This document shows positions 33,292 to 40,209 of a DNA stretch of 64,000 nucleotides, one piece after another. This DNA is from Allobosea sp. (lineage in GTDB: Bacteria; Pseudomonadota; Alphaproteobacteria; Rhizobiales; Beijerinckiaceae). A program made the position numbers and the translations under genes. The notes below the pieces were generated by a model that was not told the DNA's origin, made no database searches, and was given only the letters and a program-made list of their open reading frames with translations. Position 1 is the first letter of the stretch; the number at the start of each line of letters is the position of its first letter. Location: positions 59,169 to 123,168 of the forward strand of contig JAAEQB010000076.1 of assembly GCA_024231975.1 (NCBI GenBank). Reading direction: 5' to 3'.

Positions 33292-33308
33292 CGTCCATAT
33301 CCCTTTCG

Positions 33309-33377
33309 CATACGGTGCGTATGTGAATTGACATACGTTGCGTATGTAGTTACTCATGTCACATACGCAACGTATGT
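33309..33377. promoter_or_regulatory. Three TetR operators (ACATACG-N3-CGTATGT)
   Basis: Sites at 33309-33323 (CATACGGTGCGTATG), 33331-33347 (ACATACGTTGCGTATGT) and 33361-33377 (ACATACGCAACGTATGT). The last two have perfect 7-base arms around a 3-base centre; site 1 is perfect over the 6-base arms. They fill the gap between the divergent TetR and MFS genes. Confidence 0.85.
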
Positions 33378-33408
33378 CAATTACGCATTCGATGTGGCGG
33401 AGACGTCC

Positions 33409-34635
33409 ATGCCTAACCCCTATCGCGAAATTTTCCGGGCCCCCGGCACTATCGGCTTCTCGGCCGCCGGCTTCGTTGCCCGCCTGCCCCTGTCGATGGT
33501 GACCATCGGCATCGTCACCATGCTGTCCCAGGCGCGCGGCGAGTACTGGCTCGCCGGCGGCGTCGCCGCGACCTTCGCGCTGTCCAATGCGCTGATCGCG
33601 CCGCAGATCTCGCGGCTGGTCGATCGCCATGGCCAGAGCAAGGTACTGATCCCCGCGACGCTCGCGACCATCGTCGCGCTGATCGGCCTGATGCTGGCGA
33701 CACGCTTCGAGGCGCCGATCTGGGTGCTCTTCCTCTTCGCCGGGCTTGCCGGGCTGGAGCCGAGCATGATGGCGATGGTGCGCGCCCGCTGGACCGAGAT
33801 CTATCGCGGCACACCGCAGCTGCGCACCGCCTTCGCCTTCGAATCGGTCGTCGACGAGATGGTCTTCATGGTCGGCCCGGTGCTGGCGATCGGCCTCAGC
33901 GTCGTCTGGTTCCCGGAGGCCGGGCCGCTCGCGGCGACGATCCTGCTCGCCGTCGGCATGGCCCTGTTCGTGGCGCAACGCGCGACCGAACCGCCGGTGC
34001 ATCCGCAGGGGGCCGATAGCGGTGGTTCGGCGATCCGGCTCGTGCCGGTGCAGATCATCGCGCTGCTGATGGTCGCGCTCGGCGCGGTCTTCGGCACGGC
34101 CGAGGTCACGGCAGTCGCCTTCGCCGAGGCGCAGGGCAACAAGGCGGCGGCGAGCCTTGCGCTCGCGGCCTACGCCGCCGGCTCCTTCATCACCGGCCTC
34201 GTCTTCGGCGCGCTGCGCCTGCGCCTGGCGCTGACCACGCAACTGCTGCTCGCGATCGGCCTTGCCGCCATGACGACGCTGCCGCTGCTGATCGTCTCGT
34301 CGCTCTGGATGCTGGGCGTCGTGCTCTTCATCGCCGGCGCCTCGATCTCGCCGACCGTCATCGTCGCGATGGCGCTGGTCGAGCGGCATGCGCCGCCCTC
34401 GAAGCTGACCGAGGGCATCACCTGGGTGATGACCGGCATGGGTGTCGGCATGGCGCTGGGCTCTGCCCTGTCAGGCTGGCTGATCGACGTCTATGGCGCG
34501 CGCAGCGGCTTCTACGTCTCGGTCGCCGGCGGTTTCTCGGCGCTGGCGATCGTCGTGGCCGGGCTCTGCCTGCTTGTCGAGCCGCGGCGGCCTGTTGGCG
34601 AGGATCTCGACGGGTTGAAGGCGAACTGCGCCTGA
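33409..34635 (+). CDS. MFS transporter
   Basis: 408 residues with about twelve hydrophobic helices. The loop between helices 2 and 3 reads LVDRHGQSKVLIP, the degenerate motif A of the family, and PSMMAMVRARWTEIYRG follows helix 4. The likely role is efflux of a small toxic molecule, the ligand of the divergent TetR repressor. The start ATG at 33409 has GGCGGAGAC upstream. It is convergent with the second AapJ-like gene, with a terminator hairpin between them. Confidence 0.9.
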   Translation: MPNPYREIFRAPGTIGFSAAGFVARLPLSMVTIGIVTMLSQARGEYWLAGGVAATFALSNALIAPQISRLVDRHGQSKVLIPATLATIVALIGLMLATRFEAPIWVLFLFAGLAGLEPSMMAMVRARWTEIYRGTPQLRTAFAFESVVDEMVFMVGPVLAIGLSVVWFPEAGPLAATILLAVGMALFVAQRATEPPVHPQGADSGGSAIRLVPVQIIALLMVALGAVFGTAEVTAVAFAEAQGNKAAASLALAAYAAGSFITGLVFGALRLRLALTTQLLLAIGLAAMTTLPLLIVSSLWMLGVVLFIAGASISPTVIVAMALVERHAPPSKLTEGITWVMTGMGVGMALGSALSGWLIDVYGARSGFYVSVAGGFSALAIVVAGLCLLVEPRRPVGEDLDGLKANCA

Positions 34636-34649
34636 CGCTTCAATTCATG

Positions 34650-34680
34650 AAAAAGGGCGGCCTCCCGGAGGAGGCCGCCC
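34650..34680 (-). terminator. Terminator for the second AapJ-like gene
   Basis: GGGCGGCCTCC (34655-34665) pairs with GGAGGCCGCCC (34670-34680) around CGGA. On the minus strand the stem is followed by TTTTT, so it terminates the leftward aapJ-like transcript, 31 bases after its stop; it may also stop the convergent MFS transcript. Confidence 0.85.
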
Positions 34681-34711
34681 GATCTGTTTGCAAGCCTTAC
34701 TTGCTGGTCGT

Positions 34712-35749
34712 TCAGCGGATCGGCGGCGCGTATTGCAGCCCGCCCTGCGACCAGAGCTTGTTGACGCCGCGCGGCAGCGGGTTGCGGCTCTGGGCGCCGA
34801 AATGCCGCTCGAAGCTCTCGCCGTAATTGCCGACCGCCTTGACGATCCGCACCACCCAGTCATTGGTCAGGCCGAGCGACTCGCCGAACTTGCTCTCGGC
34901 GCCGAGCATGCGGCGCACTTCCGGGTTCTGCGAGCTCTTCGCCAGCTCCTCGACATTGGCCTGGGTGACGCCGAGCTCCTCGGCATTGATCAGCGCGAAC
35001 ACGGTCCAGCGCACGATGTCGAACCAGGCCTGGTCGTTCTTGCGGACCCAGGGGCCGAGCGGCTCCTTGGAGATGACTTCCTGGAGCAGGATGTGCTCGT
35101 CCGGCTTCTGCAGCTTGTTGCGCGTGCCGGCGAGCGAGGAGAGGTCGGTGGTATAGGCATCGCAGCGCCCGGCCTCATAGGCGGCGACCGTCTCTTCCAG
35201 CGTGGCGAAGGCGACGGTCTCGAACTTGATGTTGTTGGTGCGGCCATAGTCGGCGAGGTTGAGCTCGGTGGTCGTGCCCTGGGCGACGCAGACCGAGGCG
35301 CCGTTGAGCTCCTTGACCGTGTTCACGCCGAGCTTCTTGCGCAGGATGAAGCCCTGGCCGTCATAATAGTTCACCGCCGTGAAGCTCAGGCCCTGGCCGA
35401 TGTCGCGGCTCAGCGTCCAGGTGGTGGTGCGCGCCAGCACGTCGATCTCGCCCGATTGCAGCGCCACCAGCCGGTTCTTGCTCGACAGTGACAGGTATTG
35501 CGCCTTGTCCTGGTCGTTGAAGATCGCGGCCGCCAGCGCGCGGCAGACATCGGTGTCGAAGCCGCTCCAGACGCCCTTGTTGTCCTGCAGCGAGAAGCCC
35601 GGCACGCCTTCGCTGGTGCCGCAGACGATATGGCCGCGGGCCTTGATCCGGTCGAGGGTCGACTGGCTGCCGCCCTGGGCGAAGGCGGAGACGGCGGAGG
35701 CGGCCACGAGCGCAAGGCCCGCAGCCAGGCTGAGGAGGGGGGTCTTCAC
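34712..35749 (-). CDS. Second AapJ-like amino-acid binding protein
   Basis: 345 residues from a GTG at 35749 that has GGAG nine bases upstream and puts the signal peptide (KTPLLSLAAGLALVAASAVSAFAQ) at the N-terminus; an ATG at 35794 would add 15 residues. The mature protein shares the AapJ blocks with the gene at 29269: LDRIKARGHIVCGTSEGVPGF, GVWSGFDTDVCRALAAAIF, AQGTTTELNLADYG, EAGRCDAYTTDLSSLA, NYGESFERHFG. It is a monocistronic gene with its own terminator and no permease neighbours. Confidence 0.92.
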   Translation of the reverse strand: MKTPLLSLAAGLALVAASAVSAFAQGGSQSTLDRIKARGHIVCGTSEGVPGFSLQDNKGVWSGFDTDVCRALAAAIFNDQDKAQYLSLSSKNRLVALQSGEIDVLARTTTWTLSRDIGQGLSFTAVNYYDGQGFILRKKLGVNTVKELNGASVCVAQGTTTELNLADYGRTNNIKFETVAFATLEETVAAYEAGRCDAYTTDLSSLAGTRNKLQKPDEHILLQEVISKEPLGPWVRKNDQAWFDIVRWTVFALINAEELGVTQANVEELAKSSQNPEVRRMLGAESKFGESLGLTNDWVVRIVKAVGNYGESFERHFGAQSRNPLPRGVNKLWSQGGLQYAPPIR

Positions 35750-36039
35750 GGCGATTGTCTCCAGCGGGAATGCGGCTGCGTTGAGTGGAAACAATTACGG
35801 TTATATGACGAATTTCAAACAGCTGCGAAGGCAGGTGGCGCCGGACTTCGCCTTATCGGAACGGATTTTCCCGCAGCTGCAGGCTCTTGTGCCGGCTCTT
35901 GCCAGCTCCAGGCTTTTCTGTCATAGGCCCCACCTTCGATCGCCCGGCTGATAAGGGCTGCCGTGGCGGTCGTTCTTTGCTTCCCAAAGCAAAATTGAAG
36001 CGGCGCATTGTTCGCGCTCGCGACCTATGAGGAGCTGAA

Positions 36040-36240
36040 ATGCCCAAGATGAAGACTAAATCGGCCGCCAAGAAGCGGTTCAAGGTCACCGGAACCGGCA
36101 AGGTGCTCTACGCCCAGGCCGGCAAGCGTCACGGGATGATCAAGCGGACCAACAAGCAGCTCCGCAATCACCGTGGGACGAACGTTCTTTTCGAAGGCGA
36201 TGCTGCCAACGTGAAGAAGTACTTCCTCCCCAACGGCTGA
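36040..36240 (+). CDS. rpmI: 50S ribosomal protein bL35
   Basis: 66 residues, MPKMKTKSAAKKRFKVTGTG and HRGTNVLFEGDAANVKKYFLP, a full-length L35 of the large ribosomal subunit. GAGGAG lies upstream of the ATG. It is followed by rplT after 28 bases, the usual bacterial order; infC, which often precedes the pair, is 8 kb away. The 290 bases upstream hold no gene that I can support and probably carry the promoter and leader. Confidence 0.97.
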   Translation: MPKMKTKSAAKKRFKVTGTGKVLYAQAGKRHGMIKRTNKQLRNHRGTNVLFEGDAANVKKYFLPNG

Positions 36241-36268
36241 CGTCCCCTAACTTTTCCGGAGATCAAAC

Positions 36269-36643
36269 ATGGCTCGCGTGAAACGGGGCGTTACGTCCCA
36301 CGCCAAGCACAAGAAGACATTCAAGGCCGCCAAAGGCTTTTACGGCCGCCGCAAGAACACGATCCGCGCCGCCAAGGCGGCCGTCGATCGCTCGATGCAG
36401 TACGCCTATCGCGACCGCAAGAACAAGAAGCGCACCTTCCGCGCGCTCTGGATCCAGCGCCTGAACGCTGCGGTGCGCGAGCACGGCCTGACCTATTCGG
36501 TCTTCATCGGCGGCCTGATCAAGGCGGGCCTCGAGCTCGACCGCAAGACCCTGTCGGCGATGGCCATCGACGACGCTGCTGCCTTCGCTGCGGTGGTCGA
36601 GACGGTCAAGGGCGCGCTCGGCGCCGAGGCGAAGGCCGCCTGA
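36269..36643 (+). CDS. rplT: 50S ribosomal protein bL20
   Basis: 124 residues: MARVKRGVTSHAKHKKTFKAAKG, YGRRKNTIRAAKAAVDR, YAYRDRKNKKRTFRALWIQRLNAAVRE and GLTYSVFIGGLIKAGLELDRKTLS are classic L20. It binds 23S rRNA early in assembly of the large subunit. A strong terminator follows 25 bases after the stop. Confidence 0.97.
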   Translation: MARVKRGVTSHAKHKKTFKAAKGFYGRRKNTIRAAKAAVDRSMQYAYRDRKNKKRTFRALWIQRLNAAVREHGLTYSVFIGGLIKAGLELDRKTLSAMAIDDAAAFAAVVETVKGALGAEAKAA

Positions 36644-36667
36644 GCGGACTTGCCCGATCGGAATACG

Positions 36668-36698
36668 AAAGGCCGGCGGAAACGCCGGCCTTTTTGTT
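36668..36698 (+). terminator. Terminator after rplT
   Basis: GGCCGGCG (36671-36678) pairs with CGCCGGCC (36683-36690) around a GAAA loop and is followed by TTTTTGTTT; a flanking AAA can extend pairing with the T run. Textbook rho-independent terminator. Confidence 0.95.
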
Positions 36699-36707
36699 TG
36701 GGCTCGC

Positions 36708-36798
36708 CGTCATGCTCGGCCTTGTGGCGAGCATGCACGTCTTGAACACCGCATTTGACCAGCAAAGACGTGGATGGTCGGGACAAGCCCGACCATGA
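36708..36798. repeat. Composite three-hairpin element, second copy
   Basis: Same order of hairpins as at 3754-3848: ATGCTCG/CGAGCAT, CACGTCTT/AAGACGTG, and ATGGTCGGG (36774-36782) with CCCGACCAT (36788-36796) around ACAAG. It lies in the gap between the rplT terminator and the convergent LOG-family gene. Confidence 0.85.
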
Positions 36799-36816
36799 TT
36801 TGGAGGTGCAGGCCGC

Positions 36817-37578
36817 TCACGTCTGCATCTTGTCCACCGCCTTCGGCGTCCAGCTCTCCCCGGCGCCGTCGACGATGCGCTGATAGGCTTCCTCGGGGCT
36901 GTCGGCATAGCAGAACAGCTTGAGGTCTTCCGGTCGGATGAAGCCGGCCTCTGCCATTCGCTCAAGATTGATCAGCCCCTGCCAGTATGCGCTGTCATAG
37001 AGCACGATCGGCACCGGCGGCATCTTGCCGGTCTGCACCAGCGTCATGATCTCGAAGAGCTCGTCGAGCGTGCCGAAGCCGCCGGGGAAGACCACCAGCG
37101 CCGCCGCCCGCATGGCGAGATGCATCTTGCGCATCGCGAAATAATGGAAGCGGAAGGTCAGGTCGGGCGTCGACCAGGCATTCGGCTCCTGCTCATGCGG
37201 CAAGGTGATGTTGAAGCCGATCGAGACCGCGCCGGCCTCGGCCGCGCCGCGATTGGCCGCCTCCATGATGCCGGGCCCGCCGCCAGTGGCGATGACATGG
37301 CGCTTGCCGCCATCCTTGCCGTCGAGCGCGCCGCCGCGTTCCGAGGCGATCCGCGCAAAGCTCCGCGCCGCCTCGTACCAGGGGTTGCCCTCGCGCACCC
37401 GCGCCGAACCAAAGACGACGATGGTCGAGACGATGCCGCGGGCGCGCAAGGCATCCTCTGCCTTCTGGTATTCGAGCATGAAGCGCGCGCCACGCGTCGA
37501 GTCGCCAAGGATGAAATCCTGGTCGAGCGCGGCGATCCGGTAGGAGGGCGAATTCTTCTGGGCGGTATTGTCAGACAT
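36817..37578 (-). CDS. LOG family (TIGR00730-type) nucleotide 5'-monophosphate N-glycosidase
   Basis: 253 residues. Rossmann-like lysine-decarboxylase-fold protein with the LOG signature pair: IATGGGPGIMEAANRGA and VFPGGFGTLDELFE (PGGxGTxxE), which bind and cleave nucleoside monophosphates to free base and ribose 5-phosphate. In plants and some bacteria this activates cytokinins; in most bacteria the substrate is uncertain. The ATG at 37578 has GGAG ten bases upstream; an in-frame ATG six codons earlier (37596) is possible. Confidence 0.87.
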   Translation of the reverse strand: MSDNTAQKNSPSYRIAALDQDFILGDSTRGARFMLEYQKAEDALRARGIVSTIVVFGSARVREGNPWYEAARSFARIASERGGALDGKDGGKRHVIATGGGPGIMEAANRGAAEAGAVSIGFNITLPHEQEPNAWSTPDLTFRFHYFAMRKMHLAMRAAALVVFPGGFGTLDELFEIMTLVQTGKMPPVPIVLYDSAYWQGLINLERMAEAGFIRPEDLKLFCYADSPEEAYQRIVDGAGESWTPKAVDKMQT

Positions 37579-37784
37579 GCTCGTCGTCTCCGTCATCGGC
37601 ACTGCATAGCTGCGCCGAACCACTCCTGTCGCCCCTCCCGTCCAAGGTAAGGATGATTGCGACGGGATTGTCATGAAGCCATGGCTAGAGTGACGACAGC
37701 GTCGAGAACTGCGTGAACGGGATGCTTTGCCAGCGTGATTGGACTGGCATCCGCCTGCCTGACCCCCTAGAAGGTGGCTCGCTA

Positions 37785-37833
37785 GAGCATGCGCCGCAAA
37801 AGTGGAGGCCACTTTTGCGATAAGGGCATGCTC
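37785..37833. repeat. Nested palindrome upstream of pheS
   Basis: Outer arms GAGCATGC (37785-37792) and GCATGCTC (37826-37833) enclose an 11-bp perfect hairpin CGCAAAAGTGG (37795-37805) / CCACTTTTGCG (37809-37819). This layout matches the widespread rhizobial GAGCATG...AAAGTGG...CATGCTC type of extragenic palindrome. Confidence 0.85.
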
Positions 37834-37848
37834 CAGAACAACACGTTG

Positions 37849-37892
37849 GCGCATTCTCCATTCGACTGCTTGAAGTCGAATGGAGAATGCGC
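37849..37892 (+). other. 19-bp perfect hairpin just before pheS
   Basis: Bases 37849-37867 (beginning GCGCATTCTCC) pair without mismatch with 37874-37892 around the 6-base loop GCTTGA. The stem ends 17 bases before the pheS ATG and so would sit at or over its ribosome-binding region if formed in the mRNA. It has no T tract. Confidence 0.85.
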
Positions 37893-37909
37893 AGGCAGGC
37901 TGAATTGGC

Positions 37910-38992
37910 ATGAACGACATCGATACCCTTCGCGATTCCCTGGTCGGGGAGATCGAGGCGGCCGGCGACGAGGCGGCGCTGGAGCAGCTGCGTATTGCGG
38001 CGCTCGGCAAGTCCGGCTCGGTTTCGGGCTTGCTGAAGACGCTCGGCACGATGACGCCGGACGAGCGCAAGGAGCAGGGGCCGCGCATCAACGGCCTGCG
38101 CGACATCGTCCAGCAGGCGATCACCGCCCGCAAGGACGCGCTCGGCGAGGCGGCACTGGAAGCGCGGCTCGCGAGCGAGCGGCTCGACATTTCGCTGCCG
38201 GTGCGCGAGGGGCCGGAGGCGCGCGGTCGCATCCACCCGATCAGCCAGGTCATCGACGAGATCACCGCGATCTTCGGCGATATGGGCTTCTCGATCGCCG
38301 AAGGGCCGGACGTCGAGACCGACGACCTCAACTTCACCAAGCTCAATTTCCCGGTCGGCCATCCGGCGCGGGAGATGCACGACACCTTCTTCTTCGCGCC
38401 CGATTCCAATGGCGAGCGCAAGCTGCTGCGCACGCACACCTCGCCGGTCCAGGTCCGCACGATGATGTCGCAGGAGCCGCCGATCCGGGTGATCTGCCCG
38501 GGCCGGACCTATCGCATGGACTCCGACCAGACCCACACGCCGATGTTCCATCAGGTCGAGGGGCTCGTCATCGACAAGAAGACCCATTTCGGCCACATGA
38601 AAGGGGTGCTGGAGGAGTTCTGCAAGGCGTTCTTCGAGGTCGAGGGCGTCAAGATGCGCTTCCGCCCGTCCTTCTTCCCGTTCACCGAGCCATCGGCCGA
38701 GGTCGACATCCAGTGCTCGCGCAAGGACGGTGAGATCCGCTTCGGTGAAGGTGAGGATTGGCTCGAGATCCTCGGCTGCGGCATGGTCCATCCGAACGTG
38801 CTGCGCAATTGCGGGCTCGATCCGGATGTCTACCAGGGCTTCGCCTGGGGCATGGGCATCGACCGCATCGCCATGCTGAAATACGGCATGCCGGATCTGC
38901 GGCCCTTCTTCGAGGCCGATATCCGCTGGCTGTCGCATTACGGCTTCCGTCCGCTCGACCTGCCGACCCTGACCGGCGGTCTGACCTCGTAA
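37910..38992 (+). CDS. pheS: Phenylalanine--tRNA ligase alpha subunit
   Basis: 360 residues. An N-terminal coiled-coil domain (DTLRDSLVGEIEAAGDEAALE and onward) leads to the class II catalytic core: GRIHPISQVIDEITAIFGDMGF, FPVGHPAREMHDTFFF, LLRTHTSPVQVRTM, FRPSFFPFTEPSAEVDI and the C-terminal FAWGMGIDRIAMLKYG. It activates phenylalanine and forms the alpha2-beta2 enzyme with PheT. Between it and pheT lies a glycosyltransferase gene on the same strand, 29 bases downstream. Confidence 0.97.
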   Translation: MNDIDTLRDSLVGEIEAAGDEAALEQLRIAALGKSGSVSGLLKTLGTMTPDERKEQGPRINGLRDIVQQAITARKDALGEAALEARLASERLDISLPVREGPEARGRIHPISQVIDEITAIFGDMGFSIAEGPDVETDDLNFTKLNFPVGHPAREMHDTFFFAPDSNGERKLLRTHTSPVQVRTMMSQEPPIRVICPGRTYRMDSDQTHTPMFHQVEGLVIDKKTHFGHMKGVLEEFCKAFFEVEGVKMRFRPSFFPFTEPSAEVDIQCSRKDGEIRFGEGEDWLEILGCGMVHPNVLRNCGLDPDVYQGFAWGMGIDRIAMLKYGMPDLRPFFEADIRWLSHYGFRPLDLPTLTGGLTS

Positions 38993-39021
38993 CCTCCAAG
39001 GCTGTCCGAAAGGGGAGACGC

Positions 39022-40209
39022 ATGAGCGCGGCGCAATGGGCCGGACTGATCGCGGTGCTGATGGTCGCCGCCAATCTGGTCTGCCTGGGCATCGCTTTCG
39101 TGCGCCTGCGCCGCAAGCAGGCCCCGTCGCGCCTGCAGAAGCAGGCGCCGCCGGTGACGATCGTGCGTCCCGTGCGCGGCATCGAGACCTTCAGCCGGGA
39201 GACGCTGACCTCCGGCCTCGAGCTCGATTATCCCCAATACGAGACGATCTTCTGCGTCGCCGACGGCCATGATCCGATCGTGCCGCTGATCGAGGAGCTG
39301 ATCGCGAGCTATGGCGCCGATCGCGTCCGCCTGATCGTCGGCGACGTCGCGGTCAGCGCCAATCCCAAGCTCAACAACTGCGTCAAGGGCTGGGAAGCGG
39401 CGCGCCACGACTGGGTCGTCCTTGCCGATTCCAACGTGCTGATGCCCAAGGATTACATCCAGCGGCTGATGGCCTCCTGGCGCGAGGATACCGGACTGGT
39501 CTGCTCGACCCCGGCCGGCTCGCGGCCAGGTTGCTTCGGCGCCGAGGTCGAGTGCGCCTTCCTCAATACCTTCCAGGCGCGCTGGCAATATGCCGGCGAG
39601 GCGCTCGGCTTCGGCTTCGCCCAGGGCAAGTCGATGCTGTGGAATAAGCCCTTCCTCGATGCCAATGGCGGCATCGCCGCGCTCGCCGCCGAGATCGCCG
39701 AGGATGCGGCTGCGACCAAGCTGGTGCGCAAGGCCGGCAAGCATGTTCATCTCGTCGGCCAGCCCTTCGAGCAGCCGCTCGGGCCGCGCAACCTGCGCGA
39801 TGTCGTCCAGCGCCAATTCCGCTGGGCGCGCCTGCGCCGCGTCACCTTCCTGCCCTTCTTCGCGCCGGAGATTCTGGTCGGGCCGCTGGTGCCGGCCGTG
39901 CTCGCCGCCTTCGGCGCGCCGGCTTTCGGCTTTCCGGCCTGGCTGGGCGTGCTCGCCGTGCTGGCGCTCTGGTATGCCGGCGAGATCGTGCTGGCCAAGG
40001 GCGTCGGCTGGTTCGTCAACTGGCGCACGCCGCTGGCCTATCTGGCGCGCGATCTCGCTTTCCCCGGCATCTGGGCCTATGCCTTCGTCGCGCGCGAAGT
40101 CAGCTGGCGCGGCAATGCCATGAAGATCAAGGCCGATGGCGAGGACGAGCTCAATCAAGCCGTCCCGGCGCTGTCGGCGGTCAATATGCGTAGCGACGGA
40201 CAATCATGA
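39022..40209 (+). CDS. GT21-type (ceramide glucosyltransferase-like) glycosyltransferase
   Basis: 395 residues. An N-terminal helix (GLIAVLMVAANLVCLGIAFV) anchors a GT-A domain: VTIVRPVRGIETF, DYPQYETIFCVADGHDP, NPKLNNCVKGWEAARHDWVVLADSNVLM (D1/D2 acidic positions) and the Q-x-x-R-W motif as QRQFRWARLRR, followed by C-terminal helices (LAVLALWYAGEIVL). This is the layout of ceramide glucosyltransferases and hopanoid HpnI proteins. AGGGGAG precedes the ATG. The stop overlaps pheT's ATG by four bases, so it is cotranscribed with pheST. Acceptor unknown; a membrane lipid is likely. Confidence 0.85.
   Translation: MSAAQWAGLIAVLMVAANLVCLGIAFVRLRRKQAPSRLQKQAPPVTIVRPVRGIETFSRETLTSGLELDYPQYETIFCVADGHDPIVPLIEELIASYGADRVRLIVGDVAVSANPKLNNCVKGWEAARHDWVVLADSNVLMPKDYIQRLMASWREDTGLVCSTPAGSRPGCFGAEVECAFLNTFQARWQYAGEALGFGFAQGKSMLWNKPFLDANGGIAALAAEIAEDAAATKLVRKAGKHVHLVGQPFEQPLGPRNLRDVVQRQFRWARLRRVTFLPFFAPEILVGPLVPAVLAAFGAPAFGFPAWLGVLAVLALWYAGEIVLAKGVGWFVNWRTPLAYLARDLAFPGIWAYAFVAREVSWRGNAMKIKADGEDELNQAVPALSAVNMRSDGQS

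Noticed and set aside
32701..34389. Minus-strand frame joining the TetR gene with sequence opposite the MFS gene
   Set aside because: Upstream part only mirrors the MFS gene; the real TetR start is at 33291 next to its operators.
35795..36039. Small protein between the AapJ-like gene and rpmI
   Set aside because: Short open frames exist but lack ribosome sites and codon bias; the space is better read as promoter and leader of rpmI-rplT.
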